Origin: Microvirga sp. BSC39
Lineage (GTDB): Bacteria > Pseudomonadota > Alphaproteobacteria > Rhizobiales > Beijerinckiaceae
Assembly: GCF_000739015.1 (NCBI RefSeq)
Contig: NZ_JPUG01000076.1
Span: 171,484 to 235,483, forward strand
Reading direction: 5' to 3'
DNA length: 64,000 bases
Numbering within the stretch: the stretch's first letter is position 1; the number at the start of each line of letters is the position of its first letter. Positions 17,587 to 26,352 of this stretch are shown piece after piece. The translations under genes and the position numbers were made by a program. The notes beneath the pieces were generated by a model, which worked only from the letters and a program-made list of their open reading frames with translations, was not told where the DNA came from and ran no database searches.

Positions 17587-18561
17587 CTACGCGGCGCTCT
17601 TCGACCTGCGTTTCGTGAATTCCAGGATCTCGCCCACAATCCCCCGGCGGAACAGCAGCACGCAGATCACGAAGATGATCCCGATCAGTACGGTCACAGG
17701 GAAGTCGGAGGCTGCAAGATACTTCTGCAGGGCGATCACGAGGCCGGCGCCGACAACGGGGCCGATCAGCGTACCGATGCCGCCGAGCAAGGTCATGAGG
17801 ATCACTTCGCCCGACATCTGCCAGGCGACGTCGGTAAGGGTCGCGAACTGGAAGACGATAGCCTTCGTGCCGCCTGCCAGGCCCGCCAGCGCGGCCGACA
17901 TGACGAAGGCGCCGAGCTTGTATCGGTCGACCCGGTAGCCGAGCGAGATCGCCCGCCGCTCGTTCTCGCGGATGGCCTTGAGAATGTTGCCGAAGGGCGA
18001 GTGGACGATGCGCCAGATGGCGAAGAAGCCGAACAGGAAGATCGCCAGCGTGACATAGTACATCGTAAGCGGCTGATTGAGGTCGAGGATGCCGAGGAGA
18101 TGCCCGCGCGGCACGCCCTGAATGCCGTCCTCACCGTGGGTGAAAGGTACCTGCAGGCAGATGAAGGCGAACATCTGCGACAGGGCAAGCGTGATCATGG
18201 CAAAGTAGATGCCCTGGCGCCGGATGGCCAGGAAGCCCATCACGAGGCCCATGGCGGCAGCGCCCACGACGCCAAGCAGGATGGCCGCCAGAGGCTCCCA
18301 GCCCCACACTTTGGCGGCATGGGCGGTGAAATAGGCGGCGCCGCCGAAGAAGGCCGCATGGCCGAAGGAGAGCAGGCCCACATAGCCGATGAGCAGGTTG
18401 AACGCGCAGGCAAACAGCGCGAAACAGAGAATGCTCATCAGGAGCACGGGATAGAAGAAGAACGGAGCTACCAGCAGGGCCGCGATGGCGACCGCGCCCA
18501 GCACGATGGCGGAGGTGCGCAGCTTCGGCTGCTCTGCGAGATATTCGGTTCCAACAGCCAT
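17587..18561 (-). CDS. livM: Branched-chain amino acid-type ABC transporter permease LivM
   Basis: 324 aa, ATG 18561, 4 bases after livH. Multi-spanning membrane protein; LLIGYVGLLSFGHAAFFGGAAYFTAHA and the cytoplasmic loop HSPFGNILKAIRENERRAISLGYRV (EAA-like loop touching the ATPases) are diagnostic for LivM. Positively charged C-terminus. Pairs with LivH to form the transmembrane channel of a HAAT-family importer. HAAT systems import branched-chain amino acids but also amides, urea and aromatic compounds, so the ligand is open. Confidence 0.93.
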   Translation of the reverse strand: MAVGTEYLAEQPKLRTSAIVLGAVAIAALLVAPFFFYPVLLMSILCFALFACAFNLLIGYVGLLSFGHAAFFGGAAYFTAHAAKVWGWEPLAAILLGVVGAAAMGLVMGFLAIRRQGIYFAMITLALSQMFAFICLQVPFTHGEDGIQGVPRGHLLGILDLNQPLTMYYVTLAIFLFGFFAIWRIVHSPFGNILKAIRENERRAISLGYRVDRYKLGAFVMSAALAGLAGGTKAIVFQFATLTDVAWQMSGEVILMTLLGGIGTLIGPVVGAGLVIALQKYLAASDFPVTVLIGIIFVICVLLFRRGIVGEILEFTKRRSKSAA

Positions 18562-18565
18562 GATG

Positions 18566-19453
18566 TTACTCCTCCCGCCCGAAGAGACCTGCCGGCCTGA
18601 CGAGCAGAACGATGGCCATGATCACAAAGATAACGATGCTCGAGGCTTCAGGGTAGAAAACCTTGGTGAGGCCTTCGAGAACGCCGAGCACATAGCCGGT
18701 CACGATGGCGCCCAGGATCGAGCCCATTCCGCCGACCACCACCACGGCGAAGACGATAATGATGAGGTTCGTGCCCATGAGCGGGCTGACCTGATAGATC
18801 GGCGCCGCGAGCACGCCGGCGAGCGCCGCCAGCGCGGCTCCCAGGCCGTAGGTGAGGGTCAGAAGCAGCGGCACGTTCACGCCGAAGGCCTGGACGAGCG
18901 TGGCATTCTCCGTTGCAGCACGGAGGTAGGCGCCGAGCCGGGTCTTCTCGATGAGCAGCCAGGTGCCGATGCAGATGACCAGGGAGGCGATGACCACCCA
19001 GCCGCGATAGACCGGCATGAACATGAAGCCCAAATTGACGGCGCCGGTCAGCTGCGCTGGGGCGGCATAAGGCTGGCCGGCGGCTCCGAACCAGTAACGG
19101 AACGCGCCTTCGAGAATGAGCGCGAGGCCGAAGGTCAGCAGAAGGCCATACAGGTGATCGACGCCATAGAGCCTGCTCAACATGGTGCGCTCGATAATGA
19201 CCGCAACCACGCCGACGGCCAGAGGCGCCAGGACAAGGGCGAGCCAATAATTGATGCCGAGCCAGTTCAGGAGCAGGTAGGCCGCGAAGGCGCCCAGCAT
19301 GTATTGCGCGCCATGGGCGAAGTTGATGACCCGCAACAGGCCGAAGATCACCGCCAGGCCTAGGCTCAGCATGGCATAGAACGAACCGTTGATCAGTCCG
19401 ATGAGGATCTGGCCGTAGAGGGCCGGGGTGGGAATGCCGAAAATCGTATTCAT
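18566..19453 (-). CDS. livH: Branched-chain amino acid-type ABC transporter permease LivH
   Basis: 295 aa, ATG 19453. Hydrophobic, with LGLAVIFGLLRVINFAHGAQYMLGAF near the N-terminus and the loop KTRLGAYLRAATENATLVQAFGVNV (EAA-like) in the middle, both typical of LivH. Six bases separate it from livF. With LivM it forms the membrane channel. Confidence 0.93.
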   Translation of the reverse strand: MNTIFGIPTPALYGQILIGLINGSFYAMLSLGLAVIFGLLRVINFAHGAQYMLGAFAAYLLLNWLGINYWLALVLAPLAVGVVAVIIERTMLSRLYGVDHLYGLLLTFGLALILEGAFRYWFGAAGQPYAAPAQLTGAVNLGFMFMPVYRGWVVIASLVICIGTWLLIEKTRLGAYLRAATENATLVQAFGVNVPLLLTLTYGLGAALAALAGVLAAPIYQVSPLMGTNLIIIVFAVVVVGGMGSILGAIVTGYVLGVLEGLTKVFYPEASSIVIFVIMAIVLLVRPAGLFGREE

Positions 19454-19459
19454 GCTGCT

Positions 19460-20167
19460 CTACACCCCAAGAACTTCGTGAAGTTCGTCCATGCGCGCAT
19501 CGAGCTCGTGCCCGGGGAACGAATTCACCATACGCCCATCCTCCATGAGGTAGAAGCGGTCGGCCACCTTCTTGGCGAAGCGGAAATTCTGCTCGACCAG
19601 CAGGATCGTCATGCCGCGCTTCTTGAGCGCCACCAGCACGTCACCGATGCGCTGAACGATCACGGGCGCCAAGCCCTCCGTCGGCTCGTCGAGAAGAATG
19701 ACCTTCGCGCCCGTGCGCAGGACACGGGCGATGGCGAGCATCTGCTGCTCGCCGCCCGAGAGCTTCGTGCCCTGGCTTGAGCGCCGCTCATGGAGGTTGG
19801 GGAAGAGCGTGTAGATCTCCTCCACGCTCATGCCTCCGTCCGACACCGTGGGCGGGAGCGTCAGGTTCTCGGAAACGTTGAGGCTTGCGAAGATGCCGCG
19901 CTCCTCGGGCACGTAGCCGATGCCTGCCTGCGCAACCTTGTGCAGGGGCAGGCTCAGAAGATCCTTGCCCCGCAGCCGGATCACGCCCTCGCGGCGGCGC
20001 AGGATGCCCATGATCGCGCGCAGGGTCGTGGTCTTGCCGGCACCGTTGCGGCCGAGCAGCGTGACGGTTTCGCCTTCGCGGATGTCGAGATCGACCCCAT
20101 GCAGGACATGACTTTCGCCGTACCAGGCATTGAGCCCGCGGACTTCGAGGAGAGGAGCGCTACTCAT
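19460..20167 (-). CDS. livF: Branched-chain amino acid-type ABC transporter ATPase LivF
   Basis: 235 aa. Start at ATG 20167, which overlaps the livG stop by 8 bases; an upstream in-frame start at 20191 falls inside livG. Walker A GRNGAGKTT, ABC signature LSGGEQQML, Walker B VILLDEPTEGLAP, and the LivF-typical VPEERGIFASLNVSENL. Cytoplasmic energiser paired with LivG. Confidence 0.94.
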   Translation of the reverse strand: MSSAPLLEVRGLNAWYGESHVLHGVDLDIREGETVTLLGRNGAGKTTTLRAIMGILRRREGVIRLRGKDLLSLPLHKVAQAGIGYVPEERGIFASLNVSENLTLPPTVSDGGMSVEEIYTLFPNLHERRSSQGTKLSGGEQQMLAIARVLRTGAKVILLDEPTEGLAPVIVQRIGDVLVALKKRGMTILLVEQNFRFAKKVADRFYLMEDGRMVNSFPGHELDARMDELHEVLGV

Positions 20168-20969
20168 GCTCGGTTCCCATATAGGCTTCACGCACGCGCG
20201 GATCCTGGCTGACTTTGTCGTAGGACCCGTCGGAGAGGATCTCGCCGCGGGCCAGAACGGTGACGCGGTCGCAGAGATCGGCGACGACGTTCAGGTTGTG
20301 CTCGACCATCAGCACGGTGCGGTTGCGGGCGATGCGCCGGATCAGATCCGAGATGCGTCCGATATCCTCGTGGCCCATGCCGGCCATCGGCTCGTCGAGC
20401 AGCAGCATGGCCGGGTCGAGGGCGAGCGTCGTGGCAATCTCGAGCGCCCGCTTGCGGCCGTAGGACAGCTCGGCGGCCGTCAGGTCCCTGTAGGACGAGA
20501 GATTGACCGCATCGATGAGCTCCATGGCCCGCTCGTCAAGGGACGAGAGGGCGTTGGAGGAGCGCCAGAACTGCGTTGCAAGGCCTGATGGGCGCTGCAG
20601 CGCCACGCGCACGTTGTCGAGCACGGTCAGATGGGGAAACACCGCCGAAATCTGGAAGGAGCGCACAAGCCCCAGGCGGGCGACCTCGGCCGCCTTCAGC
20701 CGGGTGATATCCGCGCCCTTGAAGGTGATCTGCCCGCGGGTGGGCGTGAGAAACTTGGTGAGAAGATTGAAGACCGTCGTCTTGCCTGCGCCGTTGGGAC
20801 CGATCAGGGCGTGGATCGTGCCCTCGTTGACGGACAGGGTCACGTCCTTCACGGCCACGAAGCCACGAAACTCCATAGTGAGCCCGGTGGCGCTGAGGAT
20901 GGGTTGCGTACTGACCATAGGGTTCGGCCGAGACTCTCTGGATAGGGCGATGGTTGGTTCAGGCATCAT
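20160..20969 (-). CDS. livG: Branched-chain amino acid-type ABC transporter ATPase LivG
   Basis: 269 aa from ATG 20969; starts at GTG 20981 or ATG 20918 are also possible because none has a clear ribosome site. Walker A GPNGAGKTT, signature region LSYGRKRALEIATTLA, Walker B MLLLDEPMAGM, and the LivG C-terminal extension with ARGEILSDGSYDKVSQDPRVREAYMG. First ATPase of the operon, 67 bases after the binding-protein gene. Confidence 0.93.
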   Translation of the reverse strand: MMPEPTIALSRESRPNPMVSTQPILSATGLTMEFRGFVAVKDVTLSVNEGTIHALIGPNGAGKTTVFNLLTKFLTPTRGQITFKGADITRLKAAEVARLGLVRSFQISAVFPHLTVLDNVRVALQRPSGLATQFWRSSNALSSLDERAMELIDAVNLSSYRDLTAAELSYGRKRALEIATTLALDPAMLLLDEPMAGMGHEDIGRISDLIRRIARNRTVLMVEHNLNVVADLCDRVTVLARGEILSDGSYDKVSQDPRVREAYMGTEHE

Positions 20970-21048
20970 GCGCGGTGCCACAAGCTATCGCCGGACAGCA
21001 ATGGAGGCAGGGCAGCGTTGCACGCTGCCCTGCCTCGTTCAAGACGCT

Positions 21049-22257
21049 TTACTGCGTGAGCTGGCAGCCGCTGTCGGCAGCCTTCATGTAGGCGCTGTCG
21101 CCGGGGATCTTGGCGAGCTGCTTGTACATGTCCCACTCGCTCTTGCTTTCTTCCGGCTTCTTCACCTGGAACAGATACATGTCGTAGACCATGCGGCCGT
21201 TCGGCAGCACCTTGCCGTTCTTGGCGAAGACATCCTGAACGGGCATCTCGTGCAGGAGCTTGGCAACCGGCTCGGTCGCATCCGTGCCGGCCTTTTCGAC
21301 CGCCTTGAGATACTGCGTCACGGCCGAGTAGGTGCCCATGTGGATCATGTTCGGCATGCGGCCGGTCTTGTCCATGAACTTCTTGGCGAAGGCGCGGTTC
21401 TCGTCGCTCTGATCCCAGTACCAGCCCTCCGTGAGGGTCAGGCCCTGGGCGGCCTTCAGACCAAGGCCCTTCACTTCGGCCAGGGTGAAGAGAAGTGCCG
21501 CGAGACGCGTGCCGCCCTGGGTGATGCCGAACTCGGCCGCCTGCTTGATGGCGTTGGCGGTGTCGAGGCCCGCATTGGCCATGCCGATCACGTTTGCGCC
21601 GGAGCTCTGCGCCTGGAGCAGGAAGGACGAGTAGTCGGACGCCGCCAGCGGATGGCGCACGGCGCCGACCACCTGGCCGCCCTTCGACTTCACGAATTTC
21701 GAGGTCTGGTCCTCGAGGGAGTAGCCGAAGGCGTAGTCGGCCGTGAGGAAGAACCACTTGTTGCCGCCATTCTCCACCAGCGCGCCGCCGGTGCCGACCG
21801 CGAGCGCGTGGGTGTCATAGGCCCAGTGGAAGCCATAAGGGGAGCACTGCTTGCCGGTGAGGTCGGTCGTCGCCGCACCGGTCGTCATGGTGATCTTCTT
21901 CTTGTCCTTGGACAGGCCCTGGACGGCAAGCGCCACCGAGGAGGTCGTCAGCTCCATGATGGCATCGACCCGTTCTGTGTCGTACCACTGGCGGGCGATG
22001 CTGGCGGCGACGTCAGGCTTGTTCTGGTGGTCCGCGCTCACGATCTCGACCGGTACGCCGAGCACCTTTCCGCCGTAATCCTGTACCGCCATGCGGGCAG
22101 CCTCGACGGAGGACTTGCCGCCGAAATCGGCATAGACGCCGGACTGGTCGTTCAGGATGCCGATCTTGACCACGCCGTCGGATGCCTGCTGCGCATAGGC
22201 GGATGATGCCAGGGCGGTGCAGCTGAGGGCGAACAGAAGCTTGTTGAGGATGCGCAT
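21049..22257 (-). CDS. livK: Periplasmic substrate-binding protein of the liv-type transporter
   Basis: 402 aa. ATG 22257 has AAGGA 6 bases upstream; a longer frame to 22281 lacks support. Signal peptide MRILNKLLFALSCTALASSAYAQ. The mature part is a Leu/Ile/Val-binding-type bilobal fold beginning VKIGILNDQSGVYADFGGKSSVEAARMAVQDYGG. The sequence GFHWAYDTHALAVGTG and GWYWDQSDENRAFAKKFMDKTG resemble the subgroup binding aromatic or other non-amino-acid ligands, so the ligand is uncertain. Promoter-proximal gene of livKGFHM-GMC; divergent from the aldehyde dehydrogenase gene. Confidence 0.9.
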   Translation of the reverse strand: MRILNKLLFALSCTALASSAYAQQASDGVVKIGILNDQSGVYADFGGKSSVEAARMAVQDYGGKVLGVPVEIVSADHQNKPDVAASIARQWYDTERVDAIMELTTSSVALAVQGLSKDKKKITMTTGAATTDLTGKQCSPYGFHWAYDTHALAVGTGGALVENGGNKWFFLTADYAFGYSLEDQTSKFVKSKGGQVVGAVRHPLAASDYSSFLLQAQSSGANVIGMANAGLDTANAIKQAAEFGITQGGTRLAALLFTLAEVKGLGLKAAQGLTLTEGWYWDQSDENRAFAKKFMDKTGRMPNMIHMGTYSAVTQYLKAVEKAGTDATEPVAKLLHEMPVQDVFAKNGKVLPNGRMVYDMYLFQVKKPEESKSEWDMYKQLAKIPGDSAYMKAADSGCQLTQ

Positions 22258-22565
22258 CGATTTCCTTCCCATTATTCTCAAGGCAGATTGATCCTGCCCT
22301 TGCCGGAGCCGCAGCGTAAGGTGTGCGGTCGATGGTCAGAAAGGTACAGACACTTCGTCCCCGATCAATGACAGGGGTGGTCATCCTTAAGTCGCAGAGG
22401 TCTTTGATTTTTTATCTTAATTTCGGGGTTCGAGCGTCATGGTCTCAGAAACGTGACTGCTCCACGGACAACCCGGCTCCGCATCTCCTGCGGTTCACAA
22501 GTCCTGAGGCGGCGCATATATATCCCTCAGCCTTTCGCGATCGCTTTGCCCGATGGAGTCTTTTG
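22258..22565. other. Divergent intergenic region livK / aldehyde dehydrogenase
   Basis: 308 bases holding the two divergent promoters, with an AT-rich patch around 22400-22430. GGAG (22554-22557) is the ribosome site for the aldehyde dehydrogenase. No operator palindrome stood out. Confidence 0.5.
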
Positions 22566-24056
22566 ATGACTGTTCATGCCAAACCTCTGGACCGTCGTGT
22601 TCTGGATCTGAAGGACGCCTCTCTTCTGGTGGACCGGGCCTACGTAGCCGGGGAGTGGGTGGGGGCATCGGACGGCAAGACCTTTGCCGTCACCGATCCC
22701 TTCGACGGGGCTGTGATCCTCGAGCTTCCCGATCTCGACGTCGAGGCTACCCGCAAGGCCATCGACACGGCGCACGCGGTGCAGAAGGACTGGGCGAAGC
22801 GTACCGCCAAGGAGCGCAGCGCCATCCTGCGCCGCTGGTACGACCTCATCATCGCCAATGCCGACGATCTGGCGCTCATCCTCACCACCGAGCAGGGCAA
22901 GCCCCTGGCCGAGGCCAAAGGCGAGGTGATCTCGAACGCAGCCTATATCGAGTGGTTTGCCGAAGAGGCCAAGCGCATCGACGGCGACGTCATTCCCGGC
23001 GCCAGCCCGAGCCAGCGCATTCTGGTGCTCAAGCAGCCGGTGGGGGTGTGCGCGGCCATTACCCCCTGGAACTTTCCCAACGGCATGATCACGCGCAAGG
23101 TGGGGCCGGCGCTGGCTGCCGGCTGCACCATGGTGCTCAAGCCTGCGGCGCAGACCCCGCTCTCGGCCCTGGCGCTGGCCGTGCTGGCGGAGCGGGCGGG
23201 CGTGCCGAAGGGTGCGTTCTCGGTGATCACCACGACTGATGCCAAGCCTGTCGGCGAGGAATTCTGCCACAACCCCAAGGTGGCCAAGATCACGTTCACC
23301 GGCTCCACCAATGTGGGCCGCTGGCTCATGCGGGAAGCAGGCAACAGCATCAAACGCCTGTCGCTGGAACTTGGCGGCAATGCGCCGTTCATCGTGTTCG
23401 ACGATGCGGACCTGGATGCCGCCGTGGAAGGCGCTCTGGCGTCCAAGTTCCGCAATGCGGGCCAGACCTGCGTGTGCGCCAACCGCATCTACGTGCAGGA
23501 GAGCGTGGCTGAAGCTTTTGCCGAGAAGCTTGCGGCCAAGGCCAAGGCGCTCAAGCTCGGGCGCGGCACGGAGGAGGGCGTGACCATGGGGCCGCTGATC
23601 GACGAGCGCGCCGTGGCCAAGATGGAGGAGCATGTGGCCGATGCCCTTGCCAAGGGCGGGCAGGTGCTGGTGGGCGGCAAGCGCTCGGAGTTGGGCAGCA
23701 CGTTCTTCGAACCCACCGTGATGACGGGCATCACGCAAGGCATGAAGGTGACCAAGGAGGAGACCTTTGCCCCCCTGGCGCCGATCATCACCTTTGCCGA
23801 CGAGGCGGAGGTGATCGGGATGGCCAATGCCACGGAGTTCGGCTTAGCATCGTATTTCTACGCCAAGGACATGGCCCGCGTGTGGCGCGTGGCGGAGGCG
23901 CTGGAGAGCGGCATGGTGGGAGTGAACACGCCGGCGCTCGCCAACGAAATGGCGCCGTTCGGCGGCGTGAAGCAGTCGGGCTTGGGCCGAGAGGGCTCCA
24001 AGTACGGCATCGAGGGCTTCCTCGAAATCAAATACATCAACCTCGCAGGCCTGTGA
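22566..24056 (+). CDS. gabD: NAD(P)-dependent aldehyde dehydrogenase, succinate-semialdehyde dehydrogenase type
   Basis: 496 aa. Start at ATG 22566 (GGAG 8 bases upstream); the open frame to 22323 has no start signal and no family resemblance. Oxidises succinate semialdehyde to succinate in the cytoplasm. The general base Glu268 (LELGGNAPF) and nucleophile Cys302 (NAGQTCVCANR) fall at the canonical ALDH positions; ITPWNFPNGMITRKVGPALAAGCTMVLKPA and GLGREGSKYGIEGFLEIKY are characteristic of GabD. The pair CVC (second Cys two residues after the nucleophile) matches the redox-regulated GabD of E. coli. No gabT neighbour, so it may serve another semialdehyde; divergent from the liv operon. A strong terminator follows. 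Confidence 0.92.
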   Translation: MTVHAKPLDRRVLDLKDASLLVDRAYVAGEWVGASDGKTFAVTDPFDGAVILELPDLDVEATRKAIDTAHAVQKDWAKRTAKERSAILRRWYDLIIANADDLALILTTEQGKPLAEAKGEVISNAAYIEWFAEEAKRIDGDVIPGASPSQRILVLKQPVGVCAAITPWNFPNGMITRKVGPALAAGCTMVLKPAAQTPLSALALAVLAERAGVPKGAFSVITTTDAKPVGEEFCHNPKVAKITFTGSTNVGRWLMREAGNSIKRLSLELGGNAPFIVFDDADLDAAVEGALASKFRNAGQTCVCANRIYVQESVAEAFAEKLAAKAKALKLGRGTEEGVTMGPLIDERAVAKMEEHVADALAKGGQVLVGGKRSELGSTFFEPTVMTGITQGMKVTKEETFAPLAPIITFADEAEVIGMANATEFGLASYFYAKDMARVWRVAEALESGMVGVNTPALANEMAPFGGVKQSGLGREGSKYGIEGFLEIKYINLAGL

Positions 24057-24065
24057 GCGCCAACC

Positions 24066-24091
24066 AAAAGCCCCGCCATGCGGGGCTTTTT
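24066..24091. terminator. Bidirectional Rho-independent terminator
   Basis: Stem AAAAGCCCCGC (24066-24076) and its complement (24080-24090) with a CAT loop; A-run on one side and T-run on the other serve both gabD and the convergent HAD phosphatase gene. Confidence 0.92.
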
Positions 24092-24093
24092 CT

Positions 24094-24894
24094 TTAAGTG
24101 CTTTTCGCCTGGAGCAGCAGGTCGGCGAGTTCCGCGAACCCGTCCCCGGAATGTCCCTCGGTGATATAGGCGGGTTTGTGCTTCAGCCGGTGCGCGAAGG
24201 CGTGGATGTTGGCGACGCCCACGCTCAAGGGGAAAGCCTCGAACATGGGTTCATCGTTGGGCGAGTCGCCCGCATAGACCACGGCGTTCTTCGCTTCCTC
24301 CCAATCGATCCCGAAGACGTCGGCCAGCAGAGTTTTTGCCATGCTGAGCTTGTTGTACTCGCCGAACCAGCCGTTCACGTGGATCGAGCTGACCTTCGCC
24401 TGCGCACCGGCCTTCTCGAAGATCGACACGATCCGGTCCACCTCCGTCTCGGGCAGGGCCGGCACGTCCTCGCAGAAATCGATGGCGAGATCCGCCAGGC
24501 GGTAGGCCTGATCGCTCGCAAGGGCTGAGCCCGGCACCGTGGCCAGCACCTCTTTCTCGATGGCATCGAGCCTGATCCGGTTCTGCCTCAGCTCCTCGGG
24601 GCTGGCCCAGAAGCGCTGCTGCATCGTTTTCCGTTCGCGGTCGTAGCGGAAGTAGAAGGCGCCGTTCTCACCCACCACCGCATCCACCGGCCACATGCGG
24701 GCGATGTGATCGCACCAGCCGGCGGGCCGGCCGGTGACCGGGATGACGGTGAAGCCGGCACGATGCAGCGCTTCAAGGGCGCCATAGGCCTTTGCCGTCA
24801 GCAGGCCCTCCGTCGTCACCGTGTCGTCGATGTCGGTCAGCACCACGCGAATGCCGCGAGCGGCCGCCAGCGGAAGCTGCGACAGAGGCTTCAT
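24094..24894 (-). CDS. HAD-IIB family phosphatase (mannosyl-3-phosphoglycerate/sucrose phosphatase-like)
   Basis: 266 aa, ATG 24894. The HAD nucleophile motif is VVLTDIDDTVTTEG (residues ~17-30), motif II lies in VIPVTGRPAGW, and motif IV is YAGDSPNDEPMFEAF near residue 215, with the C2-type cap between. Such enzymes dephosphorylate sugar phosphates, for example mannosyl-3-phosphoglycerate. No partner synthase is in the window. Convergent with gabD, divergent from the glycerate kinase. Exact substrate unknown. Confidence 0.82.
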   Translation of the reverse strand: MKPLSQLPLAAARGIRVVLTDIDDTVTTEGLLTAKAYGALEALHRAGFTVIPVTGRPAGWCDHIARMWPVDAVVGENGAFYFRYDRERKTMQQRFWASPEELRQNRIRLDAIEKEVLATVPGSALASDQAYRLADLAIDFCEDVPALPETEVDRIVSIFEKAGAQAKVSSIHVNGWFGEYNKLSMAKTLLADVFGIDWEEAKNAVVYAGDSPNDEPMFEAFPLSVGVANIHAFAHRLKHKPAYITEGHSGDGFAELADLLLQAKST

Positions 24895-25083
24895 ATCCCG
24901 AACTCCAGGGCAACGGGGCAGGGGAGTGGCATGGGCAAGGCATCCTTGTTCAAGAACGAGCCGTCCAGAATGGTGAGGCGGCTAATTGCGGGTCTTTAAG
25001 CACGAGCGAGGGGCGGTCTCCAAGTCTTTGCGCGGTGTTCTCGACAGGCTTCACGGGCGCGATTTCTCACGTAAAGTGGCCCT

Positions 25084-26337
25084 ATGCCAAATGATCGCGA
25101 CATCCTCCATACCCTGTTCGACGCAGCCCTCCAGGCGGCGCTGCCCGATGGAAAGTTCGACGGCCGCCTGCCGGAAAAGCCGAAAGGACGGACCATCGTG
25201 CTGGGCGCCGGCAAGGCCTCGGCCCGCATGGCGGCTGCCTTCGAGGAGGCGTGGTCCCGTGTCGGCGGAACCTGCGAAGGGCTCGTGGTCACGCGCTATG
25301 GCCATGCGGTGCCGACGCAGTCGGTCGAGATCGTCGAAGCAGCTCATCCCGTTCCCGACGAAGCCGGCTTGCAGGCCGCCGGACGGATCCTTGCGCTTGC
25401 ACAGGAGGCCGGGCGTGACGATCTCGTCGTCTGCCTCATGTCCGGTGGAGCATCGGCGCTCCTTTCGCTCCCGGCCGAGGGTGTGACCCTGGCCGACAAG
25501 CAGGCCCTGAATCGCGCCTTGCTCAAATCCGGTGCGCCGATCGGCGAAATGAACCTCGTGCGCAAGTCACTCTCGGCCATCAAGGGGGGCAGGCTGGCCG
25601 CCGCCGCAGGCCGGGCGCAGCTCGTCACCTATCTGATCTCCGACGTACCCGGGGACGATCCTGCGAGCATCGGGTCGGGGCCGACGATCCCCGAGAGGAT
25701 CGATCCGGAAGTCGCCCTCGCGATCCTGCGCCGATACGGCATCGATGTGCCGAGCCATGTGGTGCAGGCCATCCGGGCGAGTGCCGTCACGGAGCCTGGG
25801 ACAGGTGGTGCTGTTCATATGCTGGCCACTCCCAAGATGGCCCTCGATGCGGCGGCTGCCAAGGCGCGTGAACTGGGCTTGAATGCCCTCGTTCTCGGCG
25901 ATGCTCTCGAAGGGGAGGCGCGGGAGGTCGGGCGCGTCATGGCCGGCATCGCACACTCGGCCCTTATGCATGGGGAGCCTGCCCGGGCACCCTGCGTCCT
26001 GCTGTCCGGTGGCGAGACCACCGTGACGGTGGGCGGCCAGGGGCGTGGCGGACGCAACGCCGAGTTCCTGCTGTCCCTGGCTCTTTCGCTGAAAGGAGAG
26101 AGCGGCATCTCCGCCATTGCGTGCGACACGGACGGCATCGACGGATCCGAGGACAATGCCGGTGCCTGGTGCGACGACAGCTTGCTTGAGAGCGCCCGTG
26201 CCAAGGGCATCGATCTTGCCGCCCATCTGGAGACGAACGATGCCTATACGGCGTTTGCTCAACTCGACAGGCTCGTCACGACGGGGCCGACGCTGACCAA
26301 CGTGAACGATTTTCGCTGCATTCTCATCCGCCCGTGA
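25084..26337 (+). CDS. Glycerate 2-kinase, MOFRL family
   Basis: 417 aa, ATG 25084. Phosphorylates D-glycerate to 2-phosphoglycerate, as in the serine cycle or glyoxylate/tartronate use. N-terminal DUF4147 region with VLGAGKASARMAAAFEE and LVVTRYGHAVP, the central MSGGASALLSLPAEGV, LISDVPGDDPASIGSGP, and a C-terminal MOFRL domain (LLSGGETTVTVGGQGRGGRNAEFLL, ACDTDGIDGSEDNAGA). Length is typical. It is a single gene, convergent with the histidine kinase. In serine-cycle methylotrophs this enzyme closes assimilation; here context does not prove that. Confidence 0.93.
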   Translation: MPNDRDILHTLFDAALQAALPDGKFDGRLPEKPKGRTIVLGAGKASARMAAAFEEAWSRVGGTCEGLVVTRYGHAVPTQSVEIVEAAHPVPDEAGLQAAGRILALAQEAGRDDLVVCLMSGGASALLSLPAEGVTLADKQALNRALLKSGAPIGEMNLVRKSLSAIKGGRLAAAAGRAQLVTYLISDVPGDDPASIGSGPTIPERIDPEVALAILRRYGIDVPSHVVQAIRASAVTEPGTGGAVHMLATPKMALDAAAAKARELGLNALVLGDALEGEAREVGRVMAGIAHSALMHGEPARAPCVLLSGGETTVTVGGQGRGGRNAEFLLSLALSLKGESGISAIACDTDGIDGSEDNAGAWCDDSLLESARAKGIDLAAHLETNDAYTAFAQLDRLVTTGPTLTNVNDFRCILIRP

Positions 26338-26352
26338 GCGGCTGGGATTTCT

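Noticed and set aside
20503..22206. 567-codon open frame on the plus strand
   Set aside because: Antisense to livG and livK; a GC-skew shadow.
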